Source: CAYVWB01 sp964455395
Lineage (GTDB): Bacteria; Desulfobacterota; Desulfovibrionia; Desulfovibrionales; Desulfovibrionaceae
Assembly (NCBI GenBank): GCA_964455395.1
Contig: CAYVWB010000017.1
Span: 1-64,000, forward strand
DNA: 64,000 nucleotides
Reading direction: 5' to 3'
The position numbers were made by a program, and so were the translations under genes. Under the pieces are notes generated by a model that did not search any database, was not told the origin of the DNA, and saw only the letters and a list, made by a program, of their open reading frames with translations. This document shows positions 28,317 through 36,706 of the stretch, one piece after another (the first letter of the stretch is position 1; every line of letters begins with the position of its first letter).

Positions 28317-29063
28317 ATGCAGCGCATCGGCGTGATAGGCGGCAGCGGTCTGGACAACCCTGAAATATTCAAGGATCCTCGTGATATCGAGATGGAGACG
28401 CCCTGGGGCAAGACCACCTCTCCGGTAAAAGCCGGCGAGATCGCCGGCAAGGAGGTCTTTCTGGTGGCGCGCCACGGCCGTCAGCACACGACGCCCCCCA
28501 CCATGGTGAACAACCGCGCCAATATCCACACCTTGAAGGAGCTCGGTTGCGAGTGCATTCTGGCCACCACGGCCGTGGGCTCCTTGCGTGAGGAAATAGA
28601 CCGTGGCCACCTGGTGGTGCTGGATCAGTTCATCGACTTCACCCGCCGCCGCGACGTGAGCTTCTACGACGCTTTCGAGCCACACGCGCCCTCCCACACA
28701 CCCATGGCCGATCCGTTCGACGAGACGCTGCGTCAGGCGCTCAACGCCCACTGCGAGACTTTGGGTTACGCCTTCCACAACCGTGGCACGGTGGTCACCA
28801 TAGAAGGGGCGCGTTTTTCCACCCGAGCGGAATCCAACATGTTCCGGGCGTGGGGCGCGGATGTCATCAACATGTCCACAGCGCCGGAGGCCATTCTTGC
28901 AGCGGAGGCTGGCGTACCCTACGCCGCCGTGGCCATGAGCACGGACTACGACTGCTGGAAGACCGATGAAGCCCCGGTGACCTGGGACGATATTCTGGCC
29001 ATATTCAATGCGAATGCGGAGAAGGTGGTCACGCTGCTGGAGAAGACCATCGCCACGCTGTGA
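28317..29063 (+). CDS. mtnP: S-methyl-5'-thioadenosine phosphorylase
   Basis: Phosphorolysis of MTA to adenine and 5-methylthioribose-1-phosphate. The 248-residue product shows IGVIGGSGLDN at the N terminus, the phosphate-site RHGRQH, NNRANI, the purine/ribose segment NMSTAPEAILA and VAMSTDYDCW near the C terminus, as in MTAP-like members of the PNP superfamily. ATG 28317 has AAGGA ten bases upstream; the open frame extends further 5' without a better start. Assignment to MTA rather than inosine or guanosine rests on the STDYDCW pattern and the neighbouring deaminase and apt genes. Confidence 0.9.
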   Translation: MQRIGVIGGSGLDNPEIFKDPRDIEMETPWGKTTSPVKAGEIAGKEVFLVARHGRQHTTPPTMVNNRANIHTLKELGCECILATTAVGSLREEIDRGHLVVLDQFIDFTRRRDVSFYDAFEPHAPSHTPMADPFDETLRQALNAHCETLGYAFHNRGTVVTIEGARFSTRAESNMFRAWGADVINMSTAPEAILAAEAGVPYAAVAMSTDYDCWKTDEAPVTWDDILAIFNANAEKVVTLLEKTIATL

Positions 29064-29268
29064 CCAAAGCTGCTGGCGTACGGCGTTCCGGCGGACCGCC
29101 GGCGGCGGCGCCGGTTTCGCTTGACACGCGCAGCCCCGGAAGGGTAACCGACTCTTTTTCTTCACGGAGTCAGCAACCCGCGCCGGCGGAGGCAGCGAGC
29201 TCGCTCTCCGCGCAACGCAGCCTGTCGGCGCATCATCCCCCCGACATCTCACGTCAAGGAGATTCCCC

Positions 29269-29640
29269 ATGCTTTTCGAATCCGTCGCATACGCCATGGG
29301 CGCGCCGCAAGGCGGCGGCCAAGGCGCAGGCAACCCCATCACGGCGTTCCTGCCCCTCATCCTCATGTTCGTCATCTTCTACTTCCTGCTCATTCGTCCG
29401 CAGCAGAAGAAAGCCAAGCTGCACAAGGAAATGCTCGGCAGCTTGAAGAAAGGCGACTACATCCTCACCGGCGGAGGCCTGTACGGTCGCATCACTGGTG
29501 TGAACGGCGACGAACTGCAGGTGGAGCTCGCGCCCAACGTCACCATCAAGGTCAACCGTGCTTATGTCTCCGGTCTGGCTGACAAGGCGAAGAAAGCCGA
29601 AGTTGTCGAGGACAAGAACGACGACAAGAACGAAGACTAG
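29269..29640 (+). CDS. yajC: Preprotein translocase subunit YajC
   Basis: A single-span inner-membrane partner of SecDF. The 123-residue product has one membrane helix (about 24-43: FLPLILMFVIFYFLLIRPQQ), then the conserved LKKGDYILTGGGLYGRITGV and an acidic Lys/Asp/Glu tail. The start follows CAAGGAG. It stands first in yajC-secD-secF on the plus strand, the usual arrangement. Confidence 0.97.
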   Translation: MLFESVAYAMGAPQGGGQGAGNPITAFLPLILMFVIFYFLLIRPQQKKAKLHKEMLGSLKKGDYILTGGGLYGRITGVNGDELQVELAPNVTIKVNRAYVSGLADKAKKAEVVEDKNDDKNED

Positions 29641-29684
29641 GACCGCCACCGCGTCGTGAATGGCGCGGCGGAGTGAGCGTTTGC

Positions 29685-29716
29685 GCCGGGAAGCGAGCTT
29701 TTGTTCGCTTTCCGGC
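29685..29716. promoter_or_regulatory. Hairpin in the yajC-secD spacer
   Basis: GCCGGGAAGCGA pairs with TCGCTTTCCGGC (one G-U) around an 8-nt loop in the 223-bp spacer. There is no T tract after it. It could be an mRNA-stabilising or partial termination element separating yajC from secDF. Confidence 0.45.
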
Positions 29717-29863
29717 ACGGTGCGCGCGTCGCTCTGCAGACGCTGTGCGACTTCGATGGCGACGCGGTCCCCTCATCCAGCCACTGCCGGCGACTGGCAG
29801 TCTTTCCGCGGCGTGTGACGCACCGCGCTCCACGCCGAACCACCTTGTGACACAGGAAACGAC

Positions 29864-31471
29864 ATGAGCGGCAACCTTCCTCTGCGACTCGGCGTCAGCC
29901 TCCTCGTCGCCGCGCTCTGCCTGATCTTCGTGCTGCCGAGCTTCCCCACCGTGCGTCATTCGGTGGTGGGGGATCTGCTGCCGGACACGCAGATCAATCT
30001 CGGTCTCGATCTCCAGGGGGGCATGCATCTGACCCTGGGCGTGGACATGCAGAAAGCCATCGAAGCCAACCTCGCGCAAGCTGGGCGCTCCCTGCGCGAC
30101 CTGGCCCGGGAGGAGGGCGTCTTCATCCTGAGCCCCACAGTGACGCGCAGCGACGCGCTCCAGTTCGTCTTGCCCAAGCCAGAACTCCGGGACGACCTGG
30201 ACACAGTGCTGGAAGAAGAGTTTTCCGCAAGCTACGAAGTGACCTCCCGCGAGACCCTGGACAACGGCCAGTTGCGCTACACCCTGGCCATGCGCGACGA
30301 CGCTCGCGAGGAGCTGGAGTCCTTGACGCTGGACCAAGCGGTGAAGACCATCCGCAACCGCATCGACGAATTCGGCGTCTCCGAGCCCGACATCCGCAAG
30401 CAGCCCGAGACGGGACGCATCGTCATCCAGCTGCCCGGACTCGAAGAGCAGCAGCGCGCTTTGGAAATTCTGGGCCGCACCGCGCACCTGGAGTTCAAGA
30501 TGGTGGATGAAGAAGCAGACGTGGAGCGCGCGCAGAAGGGCTTCGTCCCGCCGGGCCGCGAACTGGCCATGCTGCTGGAGCGGCAACCCAACGGCGAGTA
30601 CTCGGAAACGCCCATCGTGCTGGAGCGCGAAGTGGCGCTGACCGGCGAATACATCACCAACGCGCACGTCAGTTTCGGGCAGTTCAACGAACCTTTCGTG
30701 ACCATCGCCTTCAATCCGCGCGGCGCTCGGCTTTTCGAGAATCTCACGGCGGAGAACGTGAACCGCCGCATGGCCATCGTCCTGGACGAGAAAGTCTACT
30801 CCGCGCCGGTCATCCGGGAGCGTATCGGCGGGGGTAGCGCGCAGATCTCCGGCAGCTTCACGCTGGAGGAAGCCTCGGACCTCGCCATCGTGCTGCGCGC
30901 CGGCGCACTGCCTGCGCCGGTGGAGATTCTGGAAGAACGCAGCGTGGGCCCCTCCCTGGGGCAGGAGTCCATCGACAAGGGGATCAACGCCGCGCTCATC
31001 GGCGGCCTCATCGTCGTCATCTTCATGGCGGTCTACTACGGTTTTGGCGGGGTGGTGGCCAACGTGGTGCTCGCTTTCAACATCATTCTGGTGATGGCGG
31101 GCCTCTCAGCCTTCGGCGCCACGCTCACCTTGCCGGGCATCGCTGGCGTCATCCTCACCTTGGGCATGGCGGTGGACGCCAACGTGCTCATCTTCGAACG
31201 CATCCGTGAGGAGCTGAAGAACGGGCTGACCCCGCGCGCCGCCGTGGATACAGGGTACTCGCGCGCCACGTTGACCATTCTGGACGCCAACGTCACCACC
31301 ATCATCGCGGCGATCATCCTCTTCCAGTTCGGCACTGGGCCCATCCGCGGTTTCGCGGTGACGCTCATCCTGGGCATTCTGGCGTCCATGTTCACCGCCA
31401 TCTTCGTCTCGCGGATCTTCTTCGACCTCTGGGTGGCGAAGAAGCGCTCCAAAGCGAGCCTGTCCATCTAA
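29864..31471 (+). CDS. secD: Protein translocase subunit SecD
   Basis: An inner-membrane RND-type subunit that drives late export steps using the proton or sodium gradient. The 535-residue product has a membrane helix at about 8-25. The large periplasmic P1 region contains LGLDLQGGMHLTLGV, TIRNRIDEFGVSEP and IVIQLPG. Five more membrane helices follow from about 370, with VDANVLIFERIREEL and the RAAVDTGYSRATLTILDANVTT stretch. The start has AGGAAA in front. It is followed by secF after 21 bp. Confidence 0.97.
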   Translation: MSGNLPLRLGVSLLVAALCLIFVLPSFPTVRHSVVGDLLPDTQINLGLDLQGGMHLTLGVDMQKAIEANLAQAGRSLRDLAREEGVFILSPTVTRSDALQFVLPKPELRDDLDTVLEEEFSASYEVTSRETLDNGQLRYTLAMRDDAREELESLTLDQAVKTIRNRIDEFGVSEPDIRKQPETGRIVIQLPGLEEQQRALEILGRTAHLEFKMVDEEADVERAQKGFVPPGRELAMLLERQPNGEYSETPIVLEREVALTGEYITNAHVSFGQFNEPFVTIAFNPRGARLFENLTAENVNRRMAIVLDEKVYSAPVIRERIGGGSAQISGSFTLEEASDLAIVLRAGALPAPVEILEERSVGPSLGQESIDKGINAALIGGLIVVIFMAVYYGFGGVVANVVLAFNIILVMAGLSAFGATLTLPGIAGVILTLGMAVDANVLIFERIREELKNGLTPRAAVDTGYSRATLTILDANVTTIIAAIILFQFGTGPIRGFAVTLILGILASMFTAIFVSRIFFDLWVAKKRSKASLSI

Positions 31472-31492
31472 CGACTCCCGAGGAGCCTTCCC

Positions 31493-32599
31493 ATGGGTCT
31501 CTCGATCCTGAAGAAAACACCCTCCATCGACTTCATTGGTCTGCGCAAGGTCTCCTTCGTCTTCTCCGCCGTGCTGCTGCTGGTGGGCGTGGGCTCCCTG
31601 ATCGTGCAAGGCGGCCCCAAGTACGGCGTGGACTTCGCCGGCGGCGTCACGGTGCAGCTCAAGTTCGCACAGGAAGCGCCGCTGGACGAGCTGAAGGCGA
31701 CGCTGGACCCCCTCCAGCTGGAGGGCCTGGCCGTGCAGCGCTTCGGCATGGACGCAGACAACGAGTACTTGCTGCGGTTGGCGGAAACCGAAATCCCCAC
31801 GGACGAGCTGCGCCGCCAGATCGAAGCGTCCCTGGAGCCGCTGGAGTGGGGACACGAGATCCAGCGCGTGGAGATGGTGGGCCCCAAAGTGGGCGCAGAC
31901 CTGCGCGAGAAAGCCTTGCAAGCGCTCTTCTACGCGGTGCTGCTCATCGCCATCTACATCTCCGGCCGTTTCGAACACCGTTGGTGGGCAGCGGGCCTCA
32001 TGGCTGCGGCGCTGGCCGGGGTGGTCTACCTGCTGGGGCTGGTGGGGCTGCAGACCGGCTTCATCACCGTGGCGGCGCTACTCACGGCCATCGGCCTGTG
32101 CTGGCATTTGCGATTGAACTACGCCTTGGGCGCCGTGGCGGCGCTGGTGCACGACGTGACCATCACAGTGGGCGTCTTCTCGCTGATGGGCAAGGAATTC
32201 GATCTGACCATCGTGGCTGCGCTGCTGACCATCATCGGCTACTCCCTCAACGACACCATCATCGTCTTCGACCGCATCCGCGAGAACCTGCGCAAGAAAC
32301 TCGCGCGCGACAAACACGCCAAGGACGATGACAAGGCCTTCGGGGAACTCATCAACGCCTCCATCAACCAGACGCTTGCGCGCACCATCCTCACTTCGGG
32401 CACGACGCTGCTCGTGGTGCTCTCGCTCTTCATCTTCGGCGGCGGCGTCATCCACGATTTCGCCTTCGCCCTGCTGGTGGGCGTCCTTGTGGGGACGTAC
32501 TCCTCCATCTTCGTGGCTTCGCCCGTGTTGCTGATCTTCAAGCCGCGCGACGAGGAGCCCCCCGCCGAAGAAGAGGAGGCCGCCCCGGCCCACGTCTGA
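31493..32599 (+). CDS. secF: Protein translocase subunit SecF
   Basis: Partner of SecD in the membrane translocation motor. The 368-residue product has a first membrane helix at about 19-38. The periplasmic domain starts with YGVDFAGGVTVQL. Then come five helices with the SecF motif GYSLNDTIIVFDRIRENL and the INQTLARTILTSGTTLLVV block. The acidic tail (EEPPAEEEEAAP) is a local extension. ATG 31493 follows GAGGAG. A strong terminator lies 30 bases beyond the stop. Confidence 0.97.
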   Translation: MGLSILKKTPSIDFIGLRKVSFVFSAVLLLVGVGSLIVQGGPKYGVDFAGGVTVQLKFAQEAPLDELKATLDPLQLEGLAVQRFGMDADNEYLLRLAETEIPTDELRRQIEASLEPLEWGHEIQRVEMVGPKVGADLREKALQALFYAVLLIAIYISGRFEHRWWAAGLMAAALAGVVYLLGLVGLQTGFITVAALLTAIGLCWHLRLNYALGAVAALVHDVTITVGVFSLMGKEFDLTIVAALLTIIGYSLNDTIIVFDRIRENLRKKLARDKHAKDDDKAFGELINASINQTLARTILTSGTTLLVVLSLFIFGGGVIHDFAFALLVGVLVGTYSSIFVASPVLLIFKPRDEEPPAEEEEAAPAHV

Positions 32600-32628
32600 G
32601 TCGCAGCGCGCCGTATCCGCTCCCACAG

Positions 32629-32660
32629 GCCGCCGCCCTTGCGCTAGGGCGGCGGCTTTT
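32629..32660 (+). terminator. Rho-independent terminator of the yajC-secDF operon
   Basis: A perfect 10-bp stem GCCGCCGCCC/GGGCGGCGGC with an 8-nt loop, followed by TTTT. Confidence 0.9.
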
Positions 32661-32713
32661 CCATCCCCATACCTCAGTTGACCGGCCCCCCCGGGCCATG
32701 CCATGGAGCCCCC

Positions 32714-33004
32714 ATGCCACAGCACACTCCCCATCCGGACGATCCCTCACCCCAGCATTCCAGACGCCGCGGCGTGGACGCTGTTGCGGCTTACGCCGGC
32801 CTCGCCGGCCTCGTCGTCTGGGTGCTCTTCGCCGTCTTCGCCCTGTGGGGTCTCGCCAAGCTCGTCCCCGAAGCCGGTCGCTGGATGGCTTTCCCGGGCC
32901 TTGTCTTCCTCATGGGCGGTGGGGTCGTCGTCTTTTTTCTCGTCGCTTCCAAGGTCGCCAAAGCCCGCCGCCGCGCTCGCAACGAGCAGCCCCCGGCGCA
33001 ATAG
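32714..33004 (+). CDS. Small two-helix membrane protein, unknown function
   Basis: A 96-residue protein with a polar, His/Pro-rich N terminus and two predicted membrane helices (about 26-49 and 58-82), ending in a basic tail (KVAKARRRARNEQPP). The basic tail favours its staying in the cytoplasm, so both ends would face inward. ATG 32714 has ATGGAG six bases upstream. No family is recognised. It lies just past the secF terminator, so it has its own transcript or depends on readthrough. Confidence 0.6.
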   Translation: MPQHTPHPDDPSPQHSRRRGVDAVAAYAGLAGLVVWVLFAVFALWGLAKLVPEAGRWMAFPGLVFLMGGGVVVFFLVASKVAKARRRARNEQPPAQ

Positions 33005-33475
33005 CGCCCCCTCCCGTAGCCGAGGTCTTCCATCCTCTCGGTCCGCAGATTCTTCCGTCCGCAAATCCTCTCATTCCCGGAATACGAGCGCCTAACGCTC
33101 GCCTGAAGCACGCCTGAAGCACGCCTGACGCGCACCTGACGCACGCCCTCACGCGAAGTCCGTGGACGCCGACCGAGGCCCGCAATGGCCGCGCCTCCCG
33201 GCGCATTCTGGTGGCGTCATCCGGATCAGGCGCGCGCTGCCCATCTCGCGCCATGCCCCGACCGAGTCGACGGTCGCCTCCGCGCAGCCACGCGGCGTTC
33301 CAGAGCGGCCGAGGGCTGGCGAGGGCGTGGCAGGCTGGCGGCCCACGGCCGCGGGTGTGTGGGGACCATGATTGGGGAGTGGTCGGGGTGCGCTCGTGTC
33401 CTGCGCCATCAGGTTCTGCAGCACATCAGGGGCCCGCAGCCCGAGTGCACGATTTCCCGGCAGGGTCCGACGGTC
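33005..33475. other. Intergenic stretch with an 11-bp tandem repeat
   Basis: Lies between the small membrane protein and the 3' end of the nucleotidyltransferase gene. At 33101-33144 an 11-bp unit (GCCTGAAGCAC, then variants) is repeated four times, immediately after a small hairpin CGAGCG/CGCTCG (33085-33101). The rest shows no gene I can support. Confidence 0.6.
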
Positions 33476-36235
33476 TCAGAGGGATTCGCGGACGAGCTTT
33501 TCGGCGAGACCGAGCTCGGTGAAGAGGCTTGGCGCGTCGCCATCGAGTTTGGCGCGTTGTATTTCGCGGAGTATTTCGCTGTAGCGCGGCCCAGGTGGAA
33601 GCCCCATGGTTTTCAGGTGGTTGCCGGTAATCTGCGGTTTGATGTGGCGCAGTTTGGTGAGGTAGAGGGAGACGTGCTTGCGAAGCGCTTCGCCCATGGG
33701 GCCATAGGCTTCGGCGGCGGCGGCCATGGCGAAGAGGAGGCCTTCCAGGGGGACAGGCTCCAGAATTTCATAAAGAGCGCTGGGCTTGCCTTGCTCGCGG
33801 GTCCAGCGCGCCAGCGCGTCCAGAAGGGGTTGGCGGGATTCGCGCATCTGGTGGAATTCGCGCTCCTCCTTGGGGGACATGCCCAGCCTGTGGGTAAAGC
33901 CCATGGCGTCCTCCTGCTTCATGTAGGCGGCGAGGCCGAGCAGGGCCAGCATCCATTGGCGCGGTTCGCGGTCTTCGTAGAGGAGGGCGTGCCAGTTGAT
34001 GACTTTTTCCAATTCTTTAAGTAACGCTTCACATTTGTCCGTGAGTTTGAGAGGGGGATAGATGGCGCCGAGCAGGTCGAAGTCGTCCATGCGCTTGATG
34101 TCGTTGACGAATTCCTTCTCCTTCAGCATGATGCGCAGCTCGTTGAAGACGCGGCGGCCCGAGAGCCGGTCCATCATGTTCAAGCTGACGGCGTTCTTGA
34201 TCAGCCGTTCCGTCTGCTTGCCGATGCGGAAATGGTAGCGTTGCTCGAAGCGGATGGCGCGCAGGATGCGGGTGGGGTCCTCCACGAAGGAGAGGGAATG
34301 GAGCACGCGCACCACGCGGTCCTTGATGTCGCGCTGGGATCCGAAGAAGTCCACCAGACGGCCGAAGGAGCCGGGGTTGAGCTGCACGGCGAGGGCGTTG
34401 ATGGTGAAGTCCCGGCGGGAAAGATCCATCTTGATGGAGGAAAGCTGCACCGTGGGCAGCGCCGCGGGGTATTCGTAATATTCCAGCCGCGCAGTGGCCA
34501 CATCCACCTTTTGGGGTTTCTGGGGTTCGCCGCGGGGGTCCGGCCCGGGCTGGTAGATGATGACGGCGGTGCGGAACTTCTTGTGAGTGCGAACCCGGCC
34601 GTCGAGCACCTCGGCGAAGCGTTTGCCGAAGGCCATGCCGTCACCTTCCACGACGATGTCGATGTCCAGATTCTTGCGGCGCAGCATGATGTCGCGGACG
34701 AAGCCGCCCACGCTGTAAGCTTCCATGCCCATCTCCTGAGCGAGCCGGCCTGCGCGCTCCAGCAGCTCCAGTCTGTCCTTGGGCAGGCGCTCCGCCAGTT
34801 GGGAGCGGATGTTGCGCTCGCGGTTCTTCTCCGGGATGAGGGACTCGGGAATACGCGCAGGCTCGTCGATGAGCGTGTTGATGAGGTCCGTGCGGGTGAT
34901 GACGCCGGTCACCTTGCCGTCCTCCACCACCGGCGCAAGGCGCTGGCCTTGGCCCACGATGATCTCCATGACGGGGAAGAGGTCCGACGTGGGGTGGACG
35001 ATGGCGCAGTCGCGCTGCATGTAGGTCTCCACGCTCACGTATCCCAGGCCGTGGGCCTTGGCCTTGTCCGCGATGTGGTGGTCCAGTACGCCGGCGCACC
35101 CGCCGCCGGACTCTTCCGGCCAGAGCACGGGGACGGCTTTCAGGCCGTAGCGTGTCATCACCTCCACGGCGTCGTCGATGGGGTCGTCGGCTTGGACGCA
35201 GATGACAGGCGTCGTCATCAGGTCCCGGACGAGCTTGTGGGGGTTGATGTGGGAGTAGAGCAGGGCGAAGAGTTCTTCCTTCACCTGCGCGAGGGTGCGG
35301 TTCTTCACCGTGGCGGAGGCGGCGTAACTGTGGCCGCCGCCGCCGAGAGAGGCGCAGATGACGCCGACATCCACATCCGGTGTGCGGCTGCGCGCGACCA
35401 TGTGTATTCTGTCTCGCATCAGACCGAGGGCGAAGAGGACGCGGATGTTTTCCATATCCAGGAGCTTGTGAGCAAGGAGCGCGAAATCGCCCATGTATTC
35501 GTCCATGGTCACCTCGGCGATGACCACGGGGACGCCGTTGATCTCGTGGGTCTGCGCGGACTCCAACAAGTCGTTGAGGATGGAGATCTGCTCAGCGGTG
35601 AGGTCGCGTTGGAGCAGGTCCGTGATGACGTTCAAGTCCATGCCTTGCGAACGCAGGAAAGCGCCAGCGAGAAAGTCGTGGGTGGTGGTGGAGCTGAAGG
35701 AGAGGGAGCCAGTATCCTCATAAAGGCCCAAGCCGATCATGGTGGCTTCCTCGGCGGAGAGTTCGAGGCCGCGTTCCTGGATCTGCGTGACGAGTATGGA
35801 AGCCGCCGCGCCCCATGGGAGGATGAGGCCGCCGTCGAGCTTTTCGGGGTCGCCGTCCGGGACGAGGTCGTCTTCGGGGTCTTGGGGTGGTGGGTGGTGA
35901 TCCCAGACATGGAGGGCGACGCCATCGCCTCGGCGCCAGCGTTCCAGCACGGGCCGGACGTGCTTGAGCCGGCTGAGCGCGCGCGTGTCCACCACCACGA
36001 GGGTCTCCACGGACGCCGGGTCGATGATTTTCGCGTCCACGAAGTTGAAGAGGTAGATGGCGCTCTGGATGAAAAAGTTCTTGAGTGTCGCTTCCTGGCT
36101 GCCCGGAAAGACGAGAGCCGCTTCCGGGTAGAGCTTGCTGGCGGCGATGATGGCCGCGAAGGAGTCGAAGTCTGCGTTGGTGTGCGCGGTGATGACCACC
36201 GGCGCGCGCTGGAGGGTCTGCGTTTTTTTGGACAT
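33476..36235 (-). CDS. A-adding tRNA nucleotidyltransferase with N-terminal DHH and CBS domains
   Basis: Class II poly(A)/CCA nucleotidyltransferase. In bacteria with this architecture it adds the terminal A of tRNA CCA ends, with a separate enzyme adding CC. The 919-residue product has a DHH phosphoesterase-like part (TAHTNADFDSFAAI near 16, VVDTRA, WDHHPP near 110, GGGGHSYAAS). Two CBS motifs follow (about 315-440: TTPVICVQADDPIDDAVEVM and ITRTDLINTL). The nucleotidyltransferase domain from about 480 has VGGFVRDIMLRR, the catalytic LDIDIVVEGDG and the RDFTINALA block. ATG 36235 is chosen because the DHH fold begins there. Both tRNA genes seen here encode CCA, so the role would be repair. 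CCA-adding specificity cannot be excluded from sequence. Confidence 0.88.
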   Translation of the reverse strand: MSKKTQTLQRAPVVITAHTNADFDSFAAIIAASKLYPEAALVFPGSQEATLKNFFIQSAIYLFNFVDAKIIDPASVETLVVVDTRALSRLKHVRPVLERWRRGDGVALHVWDHHPPPQDPEDDLVPDGDPEKLDGGLILPWGAAASILVTQIQERGLELSAEEATMIGLGLYEDTGSLSFSSTTTHDFLAGAFLRSQGMDLNVITDLLQRDLTAEQISILNDLLESAQTHEINGVPVVIAEVTMDEYMGDFALLAHKLLDMENIRVLFALGLMRDRIHMVARSRTPDVDVGVICASLGGGGHSYAASATVKNRTLAQVKEELFALLYSHINPHKLVRDLMTTPVICVQADDPIDDAVEVMTRYGLKAVPVLWPEESGGGCAGVLDHHIADKAKAHGLGYVSVETYMQRDCAIVHPTSDLFPVMEIIVGQGQRLAPVVEDGKVTGVITRTDLINTLIDEPARIPESLIPEKNRERNIRSQLAERLPKDRLELLERAGRLAQEMGMEAYSVGGFVRDIMLRRKNLDIDIVVEGDGMAFGKRFAEVLDGRVRTHKKFRTAVIIYQPGPDPRGEPQKPQKVDVATARLEYYEYPAALPTVQLSSIKMDLSRRDFTINALAVQLNPGSFGRLVDFFGSQRDIKDRVVRVLHSLSFVEDPTRILRAIRFEQRYHFRIGKQTERLIKNAVSLNMMDRLSGRRVFNELRIMLKEKEFVNDIKRMDDFDLLGAIYPPLKLTDKCEALLKELEKVINWHALLYEDREPRQWMLALLGLAAYMKQEDAMGFTHRLGMSPKEEREFHQMRESRQPLLDALARWTREQGKPSALYEILEPVPLEGLLFAMAAAAEAYGPMGEALRKHVSLYLTKLRHIKPQITGNHLKTMGLPPGPRYSEILREIQRAKLDGDAPSLFTELGLAEKLVRESL

Positions 36236-36343
36236 GCGTAATGCGCGGCTCCACGTGCTGTACAATGTCGGCGGGTTCCACCTGCCGTGTGTACATGAAA
36301 AGGGCGCCGGGAGAAAGCGTTCGTCTTGACGCCCCTGACGCTT

Positions 36344-36480
36344 CGCCACGCCGCTCCCCATCCGCTCGAAAGCGGCGACTTCGTCGAGAGCGGCGTGGAT
36401 CAGCAGAATATCCGCAAGGATAACGTCAACGTTAAACGTTAGGCGTCGACGTTATGATTTAGCGACGGGCCTCCGGCGGC
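36344..36480. repeat. 137-bp direct repeat, copy 1 (left of dif)
   Basis: First of two near-identical 137-bp units spaced 146 bp apart between the nucleotidyltransferase gene and xerD. The unit contains a potential three-way junction (36346-36398): an outer stem closed by CCACGCCGCTCC and two inner hairpins, CCGCT-CGAA-AGCGG and CGAC-TTC-GTCG. A 34-bp composite palindrome follows. In this copy the innermost outer-stem pair is broken (GA instead of GG). Confidence 0.95.
36421..36454. promoter_or_regulatory. 34-bp composite palindrome, copy L1
   Basis: A 14-bp dyad-like half TAACGTCAACGTTA, spacer AACGTT, then a second half ending GTCGACGTTA. The two halves are inverted copies with 13 of 17 positions matching. 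It agrees with the 47-kb copies at 29 of 34 positions. Confidence 0.75.
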
Positions 36481-36489
36481 CAACCTCGA

Positions 36490-36626
36490 CGCCACGCCGC
36501 TCCCCATCCGCTCGAAAGCGGCGACTTCGTCGGGAGCGGCGTGGATCAGCAAAATATCCGCAAGGATAACGTCAACGTTAAACGTTAGGCGTCGACGTTA
36601 TAATTTAGCGACGGGCCTCCGGCGGC
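36490..36626. repeat. 137-bp direct repeat, copy 2 (left of dif)
   Basis: Second unit, differing from the first at only three positions. The outer 12-bp stem (36492-36503 with 36533-36544) is perfect here, enclosing two perfect hairpins, so the three-way junction can form fully. No reading frame with a ribosome binding site is present. Confidence 0.95.
36567..36600. promoter_or_regulatory. 34-bp composite palindrome, copy L2
   Basis: Identical to copy L1. It ends about 105 bp beyond the xerD stop codon (minus strand). Confidence 0.75.
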
Positions 36627-36706
36627 TGCGAGTGGATGCGCCAGCGTCCACGACGCGAAAGCGACGGCATTGTGTCGAACCCGATGAACCCGACGAACCC
36701 GGCGGC

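Noticed and set aside
34232..36241. Long plus-strand frame opposite the nucleotidyltransferase gene
   Set aside because: It mirrors the real coding strand codon by codon, is rich in His/Asp/Val/Gly, and lacks any family resemblance or ribosome binding site.
36344..36626. CRISPR or insertion-sequence ends
   Set aside because: Only two units with a 9-bp gap and no transposase frame between or beside them. An integron-like attC remains conceivable, but no integrase or cassette was seen.
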